Below are positions 16,645 to 25,220 of a DNA stretch of 46,154 bases, one piece after another. Position numbers and translations under genes: made by a program. Origin of the DNA: Frankiaceae bacterium (lineage in GTDB: Bacteria; Actinomycetota; Actinomycetes; JAFAQI01); contig JAFAZI010000161.1 in NCBI GenBank assembly GCA_019239875.1, forward strand, positions 1-46,154. The letters are read 5' to 3'. Within the stretch, counting starts at the first letter, position 1. Each line of letters begins with the position of its first letter. Below the pieces are notes generated by a model, which was not told the DNA's origin, made no database searches, and worked only from the letters and a program-made list of their open reading frames with translations.

Positions 16645-17198
16645 ATGTGCCTGCTCGGATACGGACCCCTCGATCGAGCTGGGTCGATGCGGGGCTAAGC
16701 GCCCTGAGCGTCGGTGGGCCGGATGCGATCCGCATCGAGGCGTTGGCACAGACGCTGGGCGTGACCAAAGGGGGTTTCTACTGGCACTTCGCGGACCGAC
16801 AGGCCCTGCTGGACGAGATGCTCGACACATGGGAGCGGGTCGTCAGCGATGACGTCATCACGCTCGTCGAGGCCCACGGTGGCGACGCCCGCGGAAAACT
16901 GCGCCACCTGTTCTCCATCGCCGAGGCGATCAACGAGATGACGGCAATCGAGCTGGCGATCCGCGAGTGGGCCAGGCGGGACCCCACGGTGGACACTCGG
17001 CTCAGACGACTAGACAACCGACGCATGGCCTTCATGACCTCGCTGTTCACCGAGTTGGGTGCGGATCGGCGCGATGCGGAAGCCCGGAGCTACTTGGCGT
17101 TCTCGCTGTTCATCGGCAACCACTACGTCCACGCAGCCGGCAGCGGGCGGTCGCGCCGACGGTTCATCGAGCAGTCGGTCCAGCACCTGCTCGCGTGA
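16641..17198 (+). CDS. TetR-family transcriptional regulator
   Basis: A 185-residue TetR-type protein. The DNA-binding helices are around residues 12-60: SSWVDAGLSALSVGGPDAIRIEALAQTLGVTKGGFYWHF, ending in the signature FYWHFADRQALLDEM. The C-terminal domain contains AIREWARRDPTV and a final SYLAFSLFIGNHYV helix, as in regulators of small-molecule stress or catabolic genes. ATG 16641 is the natural start; the longer reading from 16590 would run through the operator. Because the ATG lies inside the palindrome and has no ribosome-binding site, the mRNA is probably leaderless. Likely targets are itself and the divergent DUF2867-like gene. Confidence 0.88.
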   Translation: MDVPARIRTPRSSWVDAGLSALSVGGPDAIRIEALAQTLGVTKGGFYWHFADRQALLDEMLDTWERVVSDDVITLVEAHGGDARGKLRHLFSIAEAINEMTAIELAIREWARRDPTVDTRLRRLDNRRMAFMTSLFTELGADRRDAEARSYLAFSLFIGNHYVHAAGSGRSRRRFIEQSVQHLLA

Positions 17199-17240
17199 TG
17201 GGAGCCGTTATCGTTGCCCTCTCACGACAAGGCGGAGGCC

Positions 17241-17639
17241 ATGAACGCGACCGACGACCTGGTCTCTCCAATCACAGGCTTCTCGCATGTACAGCTTGCC
17301 GTCAGTGACGTCGCGCGTGCTGAGCGGTGGTATTTGCGAGTCCTTGGATTGCAGCGCATGCACGCGAGCGATGACGGTTCGTACGTCGCACTCGTGCACC
17401 GGCCGAGCCGTGTGGTCATTGTCCTGTCCGCCGCCGACGAGGCGGCGACACGCGCTGCCCTCGACCATCTCGCGTTCGCCGTGCCGGACGGCCCGACGCT
17501 GCAGGCTTGGGCAGCAGAGCTCGCTAGGGCCGGTATCGAGCATCCCGGCGTGGTTGACGAGCTCGGCAAGCCGTCCCTGTTGATGACCGACCCAGACGGC
17601 AACCGCATCGAGCTGGTCGCGCCACCAGGCAGCTGGTGA
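17241..17639 (+). CDS. VOC-family (glyoxalase/dioxygenase-fold) protein
   Basis: A 132-residue single-metal VOC protein with two beta-alpha-beta-beta-beta modules. Module one begins GFSHVQLAVSDVARAERWYLRVLGL and module two LDHLAFAVPDGPTLQAWAAEL, ending in TDPDGNRIELVAPPG. Expected metal ligands are His in FSHVQL, His in LDHLAF and Glu in RIELVA. VOC members include glyoxalases, extradiol dioxygenases, epimerases and resistance proteins; no specific function can be assigned. ATG 17241 is preceded by GGAGG with very short spacing. It follows the TetR gene by 42 bp on the same strand, so it may be cotranscribed with it. Confidence 0.85.
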   Translation: MNATDDLVSPITGFSHVQLAVSDVARAERWYLRVLGLQRMHASDDGSYVALVHRPSRVVIVLSAADEAATRAALDHLAFAVPDGPTLQAWAAELARAGIEHPGVVDELGKPSLLMTDPDGNRIELVAPPGSW

Positions 17640-17642
17640 CGA

Positions 17643-18011
17643 TCAGCCGGCATCGAGGTCGACGGCGATGTCGGACGGTGCGCGCATTCGCCAGGCATCG
17701 GTGATCAGCTCGGCAAGACGATCGGGTGACACCGCTGCCAGTCGCAGCATCACGAGCGGGAATCCGTCGTACCCCGGCACGGTGAAGAACAGATCGGGCT
17801 CGCCGAGCACGAGCGCCTGTTTCTCTGCCTCGTCGCCCACATAGAGCACGGCGATGTCCGTCCGGATCACGCGCCGCTGGCCGGGTGGCCGCTCCGGATA
17901 AGACCAGACGAAACCCTTGCCGGCGACCCGGAAGTCGAACCCCTCGCTGTCGATCTCCTCGACCTGCGGCAAGCCAAGAGCGATGCGTCTCACATCATTC
18001 GCATCAGCCAT
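17643..18011 (-). CDS. MmcQ/YjbR family protein
   Basis: A 122-residue protein of the MmcQ/YjbR family (double-wing, CyaY-like DNA-binding fold; cellular role unclear). It begins MADANDVRRIALGLPQVEE, as many members do, followed by GFDFRVAGKGFVW, VLYVGDEAEKQALV, FFTVPGYDGFPLVMLRL and a C-terminal LAELITDAWRMRAP. The length is normal for the family. Its start overlaps the end of the upstream methyltransferase gene by 8 nt, placing it last in a three-gene minus-strand operon. Confidence 0.85.
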   Translation of the reverse strand: MADANDVRRIALGLPQVEEIDSEGFDFRVAGKGFVWSYPERPPGQRRVIRTDIAVLYVGDEAEKQALVLGEPDLFFTVPGYDGFPLVMLRLAAVSPDRLAELITDAWRMRAPSDIAVDLDAG

Positions 18012-18783
18012 TGCGAGCCGACTTCTGAAGGACGGCGATCATCCGCCAGGCCGAGGCGTTGTCGAGCCCCACGCCGTCGAAGGAGCCGTACCAGGCGATG
18101 GGCGCGAAGTAGCCGTCCATCGCGGCCATTAGGTCGTCCTGCAACCAGGCATGCTGCGCGACGACGTCATTGATCACGACTGGATCTCGTCCATCTCGGA
18201 CATGCTCCATCGTCACGGTGACCGAGGTGACGCCGCTGGCCGCATCGGTCGGATCGTCGGGCTCGCCCCAACGAATGCTCACCGATTCGCCATCGCCGGC
18301 CTGCGTCCAGGCAGAGGTGGTGAGTGACTGGTCGGCGATGCTGTCGGCGGGGTGGGACAGCTCGACGACGTAACAACCACCGCCAGTGAGATGCGCGGCC
18401 ACACACATGAAATGGCTGCGGAGGGTCGCGTCATCCAGGATGTGCGCTATGGAGTCGATCATCATGATCGCCACATCGAACTGCTCATCGAGGGTGAAGG
18501 CACACATGTCTGCTGTGACAGCCCGCAATCGTTGACCGTTTGCGGCACCGGCGGCGAGTGCGAGTTCCGTCATCGCAGGGTTGATGTCTAGCGCTGTGGC
18601 GCGCAGACCTCGACCGACCAGATCGCGCGCATGATCCGCCGGACCTGCCGCGAGTTCCAACACAGATCTGACCGGCCGGCCGAGCACCGGCGCGGCCCAA
18701 CCCAGGACTGCGTCGACCTCGGCGGCGATGTCCCGATAGGAGAAGGCCAGCGCATACGCCTGAGCCGCGTCGTACAGCGCCAT
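18004..18783 (-). CDS. class I SAM-dependent methyltransferase
   Basis: A 259-residue methyltransferase. Motif I is VLELAAGPADHARDL, motif II TALDINPAMTELAL, and motif IV FDVAIMMIDSIAHILDD, which is typical of small-molecule methyltransferases (the MIDS segment resembles PF13649-type proteins). The second half has HPADSIADQ and long beta strands. The ATG at 18783 (MALYDAAQAYALAFSY) matches the usual start of this group; upstream sequence in frame lies in the preceding gene. It follows another methyltransferase gene by 10 bp and overlaps the MmcQ/YjbR gene. The acceptor is unknown. Confidence 0.87.
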   Translation of the reverse strand: MALYDAAQAYALAFSYRDIAAEVDAVLGWAAPVLGRPVRSVLELAAGPADHARDLVGRGLRATALDINPAMTELALAAGAANGQRLRAVTADMCAFTLDEQFDVAIMMIDSIAHILDDATLRSHFMCVAAHLTGGGCYVVELSHPADSIADQSLTTSAWTQAGDGESVSIRWGEPDDPTDAASGVTSVTVTMEHVRDGRDPVVINDVVAQHAWLQDDLMAAMDGYFAPIAWYGSFDGVGLDNASAWRMIAVLQKSARNG

Positions 18784-18793
18784 CGAGCCTGCC

Positions 18794-19531
18794 TCAGGCG
18801 ACCAGGAGTCGCAGGCCGAGGTCGGCGGCTTCGACGTCGACGAGCGCGCGGTTGCGTTCCGCCCAGGTGCCGGTCGCGAGATCGGCGGCCAGGTTCTGGA
18901 CGGCCCGCTGCTCGATCTCCGGCCCGAGCTTCGCCCATATCGAGAGACCGCGACGGACACGTTCGTCGAGGTAGGCCTCGGGGCGGCGCCAGTACGCCTC
19001 GAAGAACCCATCGACGCAGTCCCACGGGATCCAGACCGGCTCAATGCGTGCTCCGATCGCCATCGCCTGCTCCTGGAGCGAAGCCCGCCCGCCGAGGAAA
19101 CCGGTCACTTCCGGCAGGTAATCGCGGGTAAGCCAAAACTCGCTCAGGCCGTCGAGATCGTAGGTGAACACCACGACACGAGCCGCGACCCGCTTCAGCT
19201 CGCGCAGGCCGGCGATCGGGTCTTGCCAGTGATGAACGGTCGCGACCGCCATCGCGGCGTCGAAGATCTGGTCGTCGAACGGCAGGCGCTCCGCCGATGC
19301 GGCAAGGCACGGCGCCGCATCGGGTCCGCGCTGGGCGCGCATCACCGCCGACGGTTCCACCGCGAGGACTTCGCGGTCAGGGGGTTCGTACGAACCGGTA
19401 CCCGCACCGACGTTCAGCACGGTCCGCGCATCGCCGAGCGCCGCCCAGATCTGAGCGGCGATCCGCGGCTCGGTTCGCCGGGTCGCGGTGTAGGTGACGC
19501 CGATCGTGTCGTACAACTGACGGCTCGACAT
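18794..19531 (-). CDS. class I SAM-dependent methyltransferase (UbiE-like)
   Basis: A 245-residue methyltransferase beginning MSSRQLYDTIGVTYTATRR, the standard opening of this group. Motif I is VLNVGAGTGSYEP, motif II VLAVEPSAVM, post-I AERLPFDDQIFDAAMAV, and motif III/IV HHWQDPIAGLRELKRV. It probably methylates a small molecule; the target is not predictable. It is the first gene of a three-gene minus-strand operon with another methyltransferase and MmcQ/YjbR, and lies 49 bp downstream of the cyclase gene on the same strand, so readthrough from the cyclase promoter is possible. Confidence 0.87.
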   Translation of the reverse strand: MSSRQLYDTIGVTYTATRRTEPRIAAQIWAALGDARTVLNVGAGTGSYEPPDREVLAVEPSAVMRAQRGPDAAPCLAASAERLPFDDQIFDAAMAVATVHHWQDPIAGLRELKRVAARVVVFTYDLDGLSEFWLTRDYLPEVTGFLGGRASLQEQAMAIGARIEPVWIPWDCVDGFFEAYWRRPEAYLDERVRRGLSIWAKLGPEIEQRAVQNLAADLATGTWAERNRALVDVEAADLGLRLLVA

Positions 19532-19580
19532 CCGCCCTACCTCCCTGCCCCGGTCTCCAGCATCGTTGCAGAGGTGAGAG

Positions 19581-20639
19581 TCAGACCGTCGCCACCGGCG
19601 TCAGCGGCGAGCCCACCGCGCCCGGCAGTCGCAGCGGCGGCGCGGTGAGCAGGAAGCGGCAGCGATTGTGGTCCCGAAGCCATTCCGCCAGGTCGTGGAG
19701 ATACCACATCTCGCCCAGCGGAACCCCGAGCTTGAAAAGGCACAAGTGGTGAATCGGCAGGAACGAGTGCCGGCTCGGGTCGGGGTCCTTGCCGACCAGA
19801 CCCTCGACGGCATAGTTGTCGGCGACCAGAGCCGAGATCTGCGACTCGGCGATCCAGGCGAGCAGGTCGGGGTCGCGGCCATCGAGGTACGGCGACATCC
19901 GGTGGATCTGCCGCGGGTCAGGGTTGCGGTCCCACTCCAGGACCTTGGTGGCGAACCCGGTGTGGAGCAGCAGCATGTCGCCGGGTTCGACGACGACACC
20001 GTCCGCGGCCATCACCTCCTGGAGCACCGAAAGGGTGACGCCGCGCCAGTCATCGCCGAGGTGATGGCGCAGATCGACGAGGACCCCCCGCCCCTGCACC
20101 CCGTTCGCGGCCATGTGTTCCAGGCCAAGGTGGTGCGCGAACGACCGGTGACCGCTGCCGTCACCGCGTGCATCGTCCGACGGGCCGACGAGGTCGACGC
20201 CGGCTCGATAGCCGTTGTAGTACACCGCCTCCTCGATCCCATCACCGTCGGCGTCGAACTCCGCGCCGACGTGGGCGAGGGAGTCCCACTGCGTGGAGTA
20301 CTGCAACGAGAGGGTGACGACGTCGTCAGCCCAGACATCGACGTACCGCGGGTCACCCCAGTCCGCCATCTCGCTCATCCGGATGTTGTAGAAGACGCCG
20401 GGAACGCCGTTCATGTCCTCGGTCGGCGAGAGCTTCGGCGGCTGCCGCCGCTGGTTCAGGTCGGTCCCACCAGGGAAGTCCAGCGGGAGGCTCAAGCAGA
20501 AGCTCCGTCCTGCCTCGACCTCGCGGACGCCCTCGAGCACCTTCTCGGGGGTGAGAAGGTTGATCCGGCCGAGCTCGTCGTCCTCGCCCCACTCCCCCCA
20601 GGTCGACCCCGGGGGGCGCTGCGTCCACCGTTTCGCCAC
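19581..20639 (-). CDS. cyclase family protein (kynurenine-formamidase-like metal hydrolase)
   Basis: A 352-residue member of the cyclase superfamily (PF04199), metal-dependent hydrolases related to kynurenine formamidase. The key segment QWDSLAHVGAEFD corresponds to the family's metal-binding HxGTHxD motif in its QWDSLxH variant, common among longer actinobacterial members. Further features are RGVLVDLRHHLG, MLLLHTGF, VADNYAVEG and a C-terminal LPIHHLCLFKLGVPLGEMWYL. GTG 20639 is chosen because AAGGAG lies 8 nt upstream and the N-terminus then reads WTQRPPGSTWGEWG. It could hydrolyse an ester, lactone or amide formed in the pathway (inference). It is divergent from the amidohydrolase, with regulon site 2 between them. 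Confidence 0.85.
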   Translation of the reverse strand: MAKRWTQRPPGSTWGEWGEDDELGRINLLTPEKVLEGVREVEAGRSFCLSLPLDFPGGTDLNQRRQPPKLSPTEDMNGVPGVFYNIRMSEMADWGDPRYVDVWADDVVTLSLQYSTQWDSLAHVGAEFDADGDGIEEAVYYNGYRAGVDLVGPSDDARGDGSGHRSFAHHLGLEHMAANGVQGRGVLVDLRHHLGDDWRGVTLSVLQEVMAADGVVVEPGDMLLLHTGFATKVLEWDRNPDPRQIHRMSPYLDGRDPDLLAWIAESQISALVADNYAVEGLVGKDPDPSRHSFLPIHHLCLFKLGVPLGEMWYLHDLAEWLRDHNRCRFLLTAPPLRLPGAVGSPLTPVATV

Positions 20640-20672
20640 AGCCTGATCTCCTTCGACGGCATCTTGATTGCG

Positions 20673-20690
20673 TTGTACCGATCGGTCTAA
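20673..20690. promoter_or_regulatory. 18-bp operator (regulon site 2)
   Basis: TTGTACCGATCGGTCTAA lies between the divergent cyclase and amidohydrolase genes. The left half is identical to the consensus; the right half differs at two positions from a perfect palindrome. It sits 33 bp from the cyclase start. Confidence 0.7.
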
Positions 20691-20776
20691 TCTCGAGTTG
20701 AACGGTAGCGGGTGCCGCCCGCCGCCGAGCAGAGGCATCATGACTCACAGTCACTTCAGGGCAGGAAGGCCTAGGC

Positions 20777-22024
20777 ATGACCGACAAGGACTTCGTGGTC
20801 TCCGCTGATGGGCATCTGCTCGAGCCAGTCGACCTGTTCAAGACGCGCCTGCCGACACACCTGCGCGACCGCGCGGTGTGGGAGGAGGACTTCGAGGTCG
20901 ACGAGCCCCTGATCGAAGGTGGCGCTCGAGTGTTCCGCAAGCTGCACACCGCGGGATACGAGGGCTGGACGATCTCGCGCTACCGCCAGACCCAGGGCCG
21001 GACGCCGGAAGGCGACCCGGAGCTGATCCTCGAGGACATGGACATCGATGGTGTCGACGTCCAGGTGATGCATCCGAATCTGTCGCTGTTCGGCCTGTAC
21101 TCCGACGACCACGAGCTCTCGATCGCACACGCCCGCGTCTACAACGACTACGTCGCCGAGCGCTACTCGCCGTACTTCGACCGGATCTGCCCGACGGCAC
21201 CGATTCCGCTGACCGATGTCGATGATGCAGTCGCCGAGATCGAGCGGGTCGCCGCCGCCGGATTCCGCGCGATCCTGCTGCCGGCCACTCCGCCGCGCAG
21301 TTACTACACCCGTGACCTCGATCCGGTGTGGGCCGCCGCGACCGCCAACCGGGTCCAGGTGTTCTTCCACACCCAGACCGGTGGAGTGAGCGTCAACGAC
21401 ACCGAGGCGACGACGCTGAAGGTGGTCCTCGAGAACGCCGCGCAGGTCAACCAGCCGATGACCGAGAAGGCCGCGGCGAAACGCATGGTCACCCAGGCCG
21501 TCTACAGCACGCTCGCGCCGCAACAGCTGATCTGCCAGCTGGTCGGCGGCGGCGTGCCCGAGCGCTTTCCGGATCTGCACTTCTTCCTGATCGAGTTCAA
21601 CGCGCACTGGCTCGCGTCACTGGTCGGGGGCATGGACAAGTGCTGGGTCACAGGGATCGGGCAGGACGCCGACTGGTGGCTCGGGCGCTGGGACGACTCG
21701 CGACCGGCCAACGACCAGCCGGACATGGCACAGCTCTTCCGGCTCAACGAGAAGTGGCCATACCCGTTGACGCCGAGTGAGTACGTCAAGCGTCAGTTCC
21801 ACGTGCAGTTCCAGGACGACCCGATCGCCGTCGCGTGCCGGCACATCACGGGGCTGAGCACCCTGATCTGGGGGAACGACTATCCACACGCGGAAGGCAC
21901 ATTCCGGGGTAGCCGCGAGCTGATCAAGCAGCTCTTCGACGGCGTGCCCGACGACGAGCGCAAGGCAATCCTCGGCGGGACGCTCGGCGACCTGCTCGGC
22001 TTCAAGGCTCCGGTGCCGGCCTGA
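20777..22024 (+). CDS. amidohydrolase family 2 protein (ACMSD-like)
   Basis: A 415-residue TIM-barrel metal-dependent hydrolase or decarboxylase of the amidohydrolase-2 group (PF04909). Near the N-terminus, SADGHLLEP gives the first metal-binding Asp/His. Barrel elements include GVDVQVMHPNLSLFG, ARVYNDYVAERYSPY, GFRAILLPATPP and VFFHTQTG, and the C-terminal LIWGNDYPHAEG supplies the conserved Asp. This group acts on ring-cleavage or carboxylated intermediates. The ATG at 20777 is supported by GGAAGG upstream. The downstream SDR begins within its stop codon, giving an operon. It is divergent from the cyclase and presumably co-regulated through site 2. Confidence 0.88.
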   Translation: MTDKDFVVSADGHLLEPVDLFKTRLPTHLRDRAVWEEDFEVDEPLIEGGARVFRKLHTAGYEGWTISRYRQTQGRTPEGDPELILEDMDIDGVDVQVMHPNLSLFGLYSDDHELSIAHARVYNDYVAERYSPYFDRICPTAPIPLTDVDDAVAEIERVAAAGFRAILLPATPPRSYYTRDLDPVWAAATANRVQVFFHTQTGGVSVNDTEATTLKVVLENAAQVNQPMTEKAAAKRMVTQAVYSTLAPQQLICQLVGGGVPERFPDLHFFLIEFNAHWLASLVGGMDKCWVTGIGQDADWWLGRWDDSRPANDQPDMAQLFRLNEKWPYPLTPSEYVKRQFHVQFQDDPIAVACRHITGLSTLIWGNDYPHAEGTFRGSRELIKQLFDGVPDDERKAILGGTLGDLLGFKAPVPA

Positions 22025-22917
22025 ACGCTCTGCGCTTCGACGGCCGAGTCGCCGTCGTGACCGGCGCCGGTCGTGGCATCGGCCGTTCCTACGCACTGCT
22101 GCTCGCATCGCGCGGCGCGTCGGTCGTCGTCAACGATCTCGGCGGGTCGCCATCGGGTAAGGGCGCGGACCTCGCTCCGGCCGAGTCCGTCGTCGCGGAG
22201 ATCGCTGCCCTCGGCGGCACGGCGCTGGCCGATGGCAGCGACATCTCGACGACCGAAGGTGCGGAAGCCTTGATCGGTACGACGGTCGACGCGCTCGGTC
22301 GCATCGACGCCGTGATCAACAATGCAGGCATCATCCGCTGGGCCGGCTTCCCAGAGGCCGACGCCGAAAATCTCGCGCGACACATCTCGGTTCACCTCGG
22401 CGGTTCCTTCAACGTGACGCGAGCGGCGTGGCCGCACTTCGCAGCACAGGAGTACGGCCGCGTCGTGATGACAACGTCCTCCGGCGTCTTCGGGCTACCG
22501 GACAACACCTCCTACGCCGCAGCGAAAGGTGGCGTGATCGGCCTGACCCGAAGCCTCGCGCGCGCCGGTGCGTCGTACGGCATCAGGGTCAACGCGATCG
22601 CACCCGCGGCTGCAACTCGCATGGGCATGCCGGACGACGAAGCGACCCAACGCGCCATGGACCCTGTCCTGGTGGCGCCGATGGCGGCGTACCTGGCCCA
22701 CGAGGACTGCCCGGTCAGCGGGGAGATCTACGCTGCCGGCGCCGGCCGGTTCTCACGGATCTTCCTCGCGACCACTCCCGGCTTCGTGACCGAGGCACCG
22801 ACCATCGAGGACGTCGCCGACCACTGGGCAGCCATCAACGACGAGAGCGACTACGACGTCCCCAACGATCTGCTGACCTGGGCGAGCACCTTCATGTCGC
22901 ACCTGGGCAAGCGCTAG
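22021..22917 (+). CDS. SDR family oxidoreductase, 17beta-HSD4-like, probable CTG start
   Basis: A 298-residue SDR resembling the (3R)-hydroxyacyl-CoA dehydrogenase part of 17beta-HSD type 4. The cofactor motif is TGAGRGIGRSYA, followed by VVVNDLGG, NNAGI, TTSSGVFG and the active-site YAAAKGG. The first ordinary start codon (GTG 22057) would remove the whole first beta strand RVAVVTG. No ATG, GTG or TTG exists upstream in frame before a stop at 21910. CTG 22021 overlaps the amidohydrolase TGA (CTGA) and gives the normal N-terminus NALRFDGRVAVV, so a coupled CTG start is proposed. A C-terminal extension after about residue 230 (TPGFVTEAPTIEDVADHW) is also normal for this subgroup. Confidence 0.85.
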   Translation: MNALRFDGRVAVVTGAGRGIGRSYALLLASRGASVVVNDLGGSPSGKGADLAPAESVVAEIAALGGTALADGSDISTTEGAEALIGTTVDALGRIDAVINNAGIIRWAGFPEADAENLARHISVHLGGSFNVTRAAWPHFAAQEYGRVVMTTSSGVFGLPDNTSYAAAKGGVIGLTRSLARAGASYGIRVNAIAPAAATRMGMPDDEATQRAMDPVLVAPMAAYLAHEDCPVSGEIYAAGAGRFSRIFLATTPGFVTEAPTIEDVADHWAAINDESDYDVPNDLLTWASTFMSHLGKR

Positions 22918-22995
22918 CGGCGCAGCTAGCGAGTTGTCAGGCGGTGCCATGCCTAGAGCCGCTGTGCCTAGAGCCGCGGGGCCGCATGACAAGCC

Positions 22996-24534
22996 TCACA
23001 GCGAGGCGCGGAGCTCTCGCTTCAGGACCTTGCCGCTCGGGTTGCGCGGCAGCGCTTCGATGAAGGTCACGTCCTTCGGCACCTTGAACTTCGCCAGCTG
23101 GGCGCGGCAGTGCTCGATCAGCTCCTCGGCGGTTGCCGTCTCACCCGGCCGGAGGACGACGAACGCCACCGGCACCTCACCCCATCGCTCATCGGGTCGG
23201 CCCACGACCGCAGCCTCCAACACGGCAGCGTGCTCGTAGATGACGCGCTCGACCTCAGACCCCGAGACGTTCTCCCCGCCGGACACGATCATGTCCTTCA
23301 GCCGGTCGACGATGAAGAGGTAGCCGTCCTCGTCGCGCACGCCGATGTCACCGGTGTGGAACCAGCCGCCGGCGAACGCGCGCTCGGTCGCGTCCGCGTC
23401 GCGCCAGTAGCCCTTGAACACCTTCGGCCCGCGCATGACGATCTCACCACGCGCCCCCGGCCCGACCGATCGTCCGGCGTCGTCCCAGACGTCGAGCTCC
23501 AGATGCAGGCACGGGCGTCCGACGCTGCCGAGCTTTGTGATGATGCTGTCGCGATCGAGGAACGTGTCACCCGACACCGTCTCGGTGAGCCCGTACGCGT
23601 CGGCGAACCACGCCGCCGAGAACACCTTCTGGATCCGTTCGATGAGCGGGATCGGCATCTTCTCGCCGCCGTTGATCACCACCCGGACCGATGACAGGTC
23701 ACGGCTCTCGATGCCCGGCAGCGCCATGATGGCGTTGACCATTGCCGGCGCCAGCCACACGGTTGACACCCGCGACCGCTCGATCTCGTCGACCACGGCT
23801 GCCGCGTCGAAGGCTCGATGGATGATCGTCGTCCCGCCCGCCGCGATCAGCGTCGTCGTCGTGAGGTCCAGCGCGCCGACGTGGTACAGCGGTCCGCACG
23901 CAAGTCCGAGGTCCGTCGAGGTGAACCCGAACTCCACGAGGTGAGCGAGGTTCTTCCACGCGAGGTTGGCGTGGGTGAGCATCACGCCCTTCGGGCGTCC
24001 GGTCGTCCCGGACGTGTACATCAGCCGGTGGATGTCATCCGCTTCGACACTGGCACTCGGCACGACAGCCTCGTAGTCCCGTATTGCGGCCAACGCGGTC
24101 CAGCCTTCGGGCGGGTCAACCGCGACACAGAGCAGCTCTGGTGGCTGTTCGAGGCCGGCTGCCGCTTGCCCGCCGAGCGTCATGAGCGCTTCGTCACACA
24201 CCAACGCCCGGGCCCCGGAGTGTTCGAGGATGTAGCGCACCTCAGGCGCCGCCAGCCGCCAGTTGATCGGCATGGCGATCGCACCGAGGTAGTTCGCCGC
24301 GAACAAGGTCTCGAGGAACTCCGGGCAGTTGTACGACAGCAGACCGACGACGTCGCCACGACCGACGCCACGCGCCGTGAGGCCGGCGGCGAGCGCGGCG
24401 ACTCGTGCCGCCATCTCGCCGTACGTCGTCGTCCGTCCCTCGAACACCGTCATCGGTCGCTCCAGCGCACGCAACGCGTGATGCGCGAGAACGGCGTACC
24501 AGTTCAGGTCGGCCCGCCGGGCGTCCGACATCAT
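22996..24534 (-). CDS. acyl-CoA synthetase / AMP-dependent CoA ligase
   Basis: A 512-residue ligase that activates a carboxylic acid as acyl-AMP and transfers it to CoA. The P-loop YTSGTTGRPKGV, the A5 motif YGLTETVSG, the A7 motif GWFHTGDIG, the hinge DRLKDMIVSGGENV and the catalytic Lys motif NPSGKVLKREL are all intact. Length and order match medium-chain/fadD-like ligases. Two adjacent ATGs (24534 and 24531) are possible starts. It is divergent from a TetR gene, with an operator half-site (regulon site 3) between them. In context it would prime an acid released from the oxidised substrate for beta-oxidation (inference). Confidence 0.92.
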   Translation of the reverse strand: MMSDARRADLNWYAVLAHHALRALERPMTVFEGRTTTYGEMAARVAALAAGLTARGVGRGDVVGLLSYNCPEFLETLFAANYLGAIAMPINWRLAAPEVRYILEHSGARALVCDEALMTLGGQAAAGLEQPPELLCVAVDPPEGWTALAAIRDYEAVVPSASVEADDIHRLMYTSGTTGRPKGVMLTHANLAWKNLAHLVEFGFTSTDLGLACGPLYHVGALDLTTTTLIAAGGTTIIHRAFDAAAVVDEIERSRVSTVWLAPAMVNAIMALPGIESRDLSSVRVVINGGEKMPIPLIERIQKVFSAAWFADAYGLTETVSGDTFLDRDSIITKLGSVGRPCLHLELDVWDDAGRSVGPGARGEIVMRGPKVFKGYWRDADATERAFAGGWFHTGDIGVRDEDGYLFIVDRLKDMIVSGGENVSGSEVERVIYEHAAVLEAAVVGRPDERWGEVPVAFVVLRPGETATAEELIEHCRAQLAKFKVPKDVTFIEALPRNPSGKVLKRELRASL

Positions 24535-24560
24535 TGCTCGCTCCCGAACCGTGACAAGGT

Positions 24561-24578
24561 ATGTACCGAACAGTCAGG
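24561..24578. promoter_or_regulatory. operator (regulon site 3, one strong half-site)
   Basis: ATGTACCGAACAGTCAGG lies between the divergent acyl-CoA ligase and TetR genes. The left half matches the regulon consensus at 8 of 9 positions; the right half is poor. If the TetR protein at 24609 is the regulator, this weak site would suit autoregulation. Confidence 0.5.
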
Positions 24579-24608
24579 CCAATGCCGACGCTTGAGGAGA
24601 GGACTTCG

Positions 24609-25220
24609 GTGGCGCCAGCGAAGCCGCGTAGCCCGAACTGGGTGACGCGCCGCCAAGCGATCGTCGACACCTCGGCGCGCATCTTCGCCAAGAGCGGGTA
24701 CCACGGCACGGGCATCGCGGAACTGTGTGACGCCAACGAGCTCGGCAAGGGTGCGCTCTACCACTACATCGGCTCCAAGGAGGAGCTCCTCGCGGCGATC
24801 CACGACCGCGTCATGGACGAGGTGATCCGTAGCGCCGAGCGGGTGGAGCAGGCCGGCGGTACCCCGCGGCAACGACTCACGATGGCCGGCGACGAGCTGC
24901 TCGACATCATCGCCCGCTACCCGGACCACGTCTGGGTCTTCCTGCACGAGTTCCCCGCGCTGACCGGCGATCGCGCCGCGCAGTTCCGCAAGCGGCGACG
25001 CGAGTACGAACGCAGCATCGAGGCGATCATCGCCGCTGGGATCAAGTCCGGCGAGTTCCGAAAGGCGAACCCGCGACTGATCACCCTCGCCTGGCTCGGC
25101 ATGCACAATTACACCTACCTCTGGCTGAAACCGGAGGGGAAGTTCACCGCGCATGACGTCGCCAAGCAGTTCGCCACGGTCTTCATCGACGGCATCGCAA
25201 CCGATCACGGCGCCGAGTAG
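24609..25220 (+). CDS. TetR-family regulator, candidate master of the catabolic regulon
   Basis: A 203-residue TetR protein. The DNA-binding domain (about residues 12-58) runs RRQAIVDTSARIFAKSGYHGTGIAELCDANELGKGALYHYIGSKEELL, with the family's YHYIGSKEELL signature. The C-terminal region contains RREYERSIEAIIAAGIKSGEFR and LAWLGMHNYTYLWL, like regulators of fatty-acid and steroid catabolism. GTG 24609 is preferred: GAGGAGAGG lies 6 nt upstream, whereas the earlier ATG 24561 lies inside the operator-like sequence. It sits centrally in the block, divergent from the acyl-CoA ligase. It is the only TetR gene flanked by the shared 18-bp motif, making it the best candidate regulator. It overlaps the converging SDR gene by 16 bp. 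Confidence 0.9.
   Translation: MAPAKPRSPNWVTRRQAIVDTSARIFAKSGYHGTGIAELCDANELGKGALYHYIGSKEELLAAIHDRVMDEVIRSAERVEQAGGTPRQRLTMAGDELLDIIARYPDHVWVFLHEFPALTGDRAAQFRKRRREYERSIEAIIAAGIKSGEFRKANPRLITLAWLGMHNYTYLWLKPEGKFTAHDVAKQFATVFIDGIATDHGAE

Noticed and set aside
22951-22977. Two copies of GCCTAGAGCCGC, 15 bp apart, after the SDR stop.
   Set aside because: Only two short copies in a 78-bp convergent gap; no dyad or known element.
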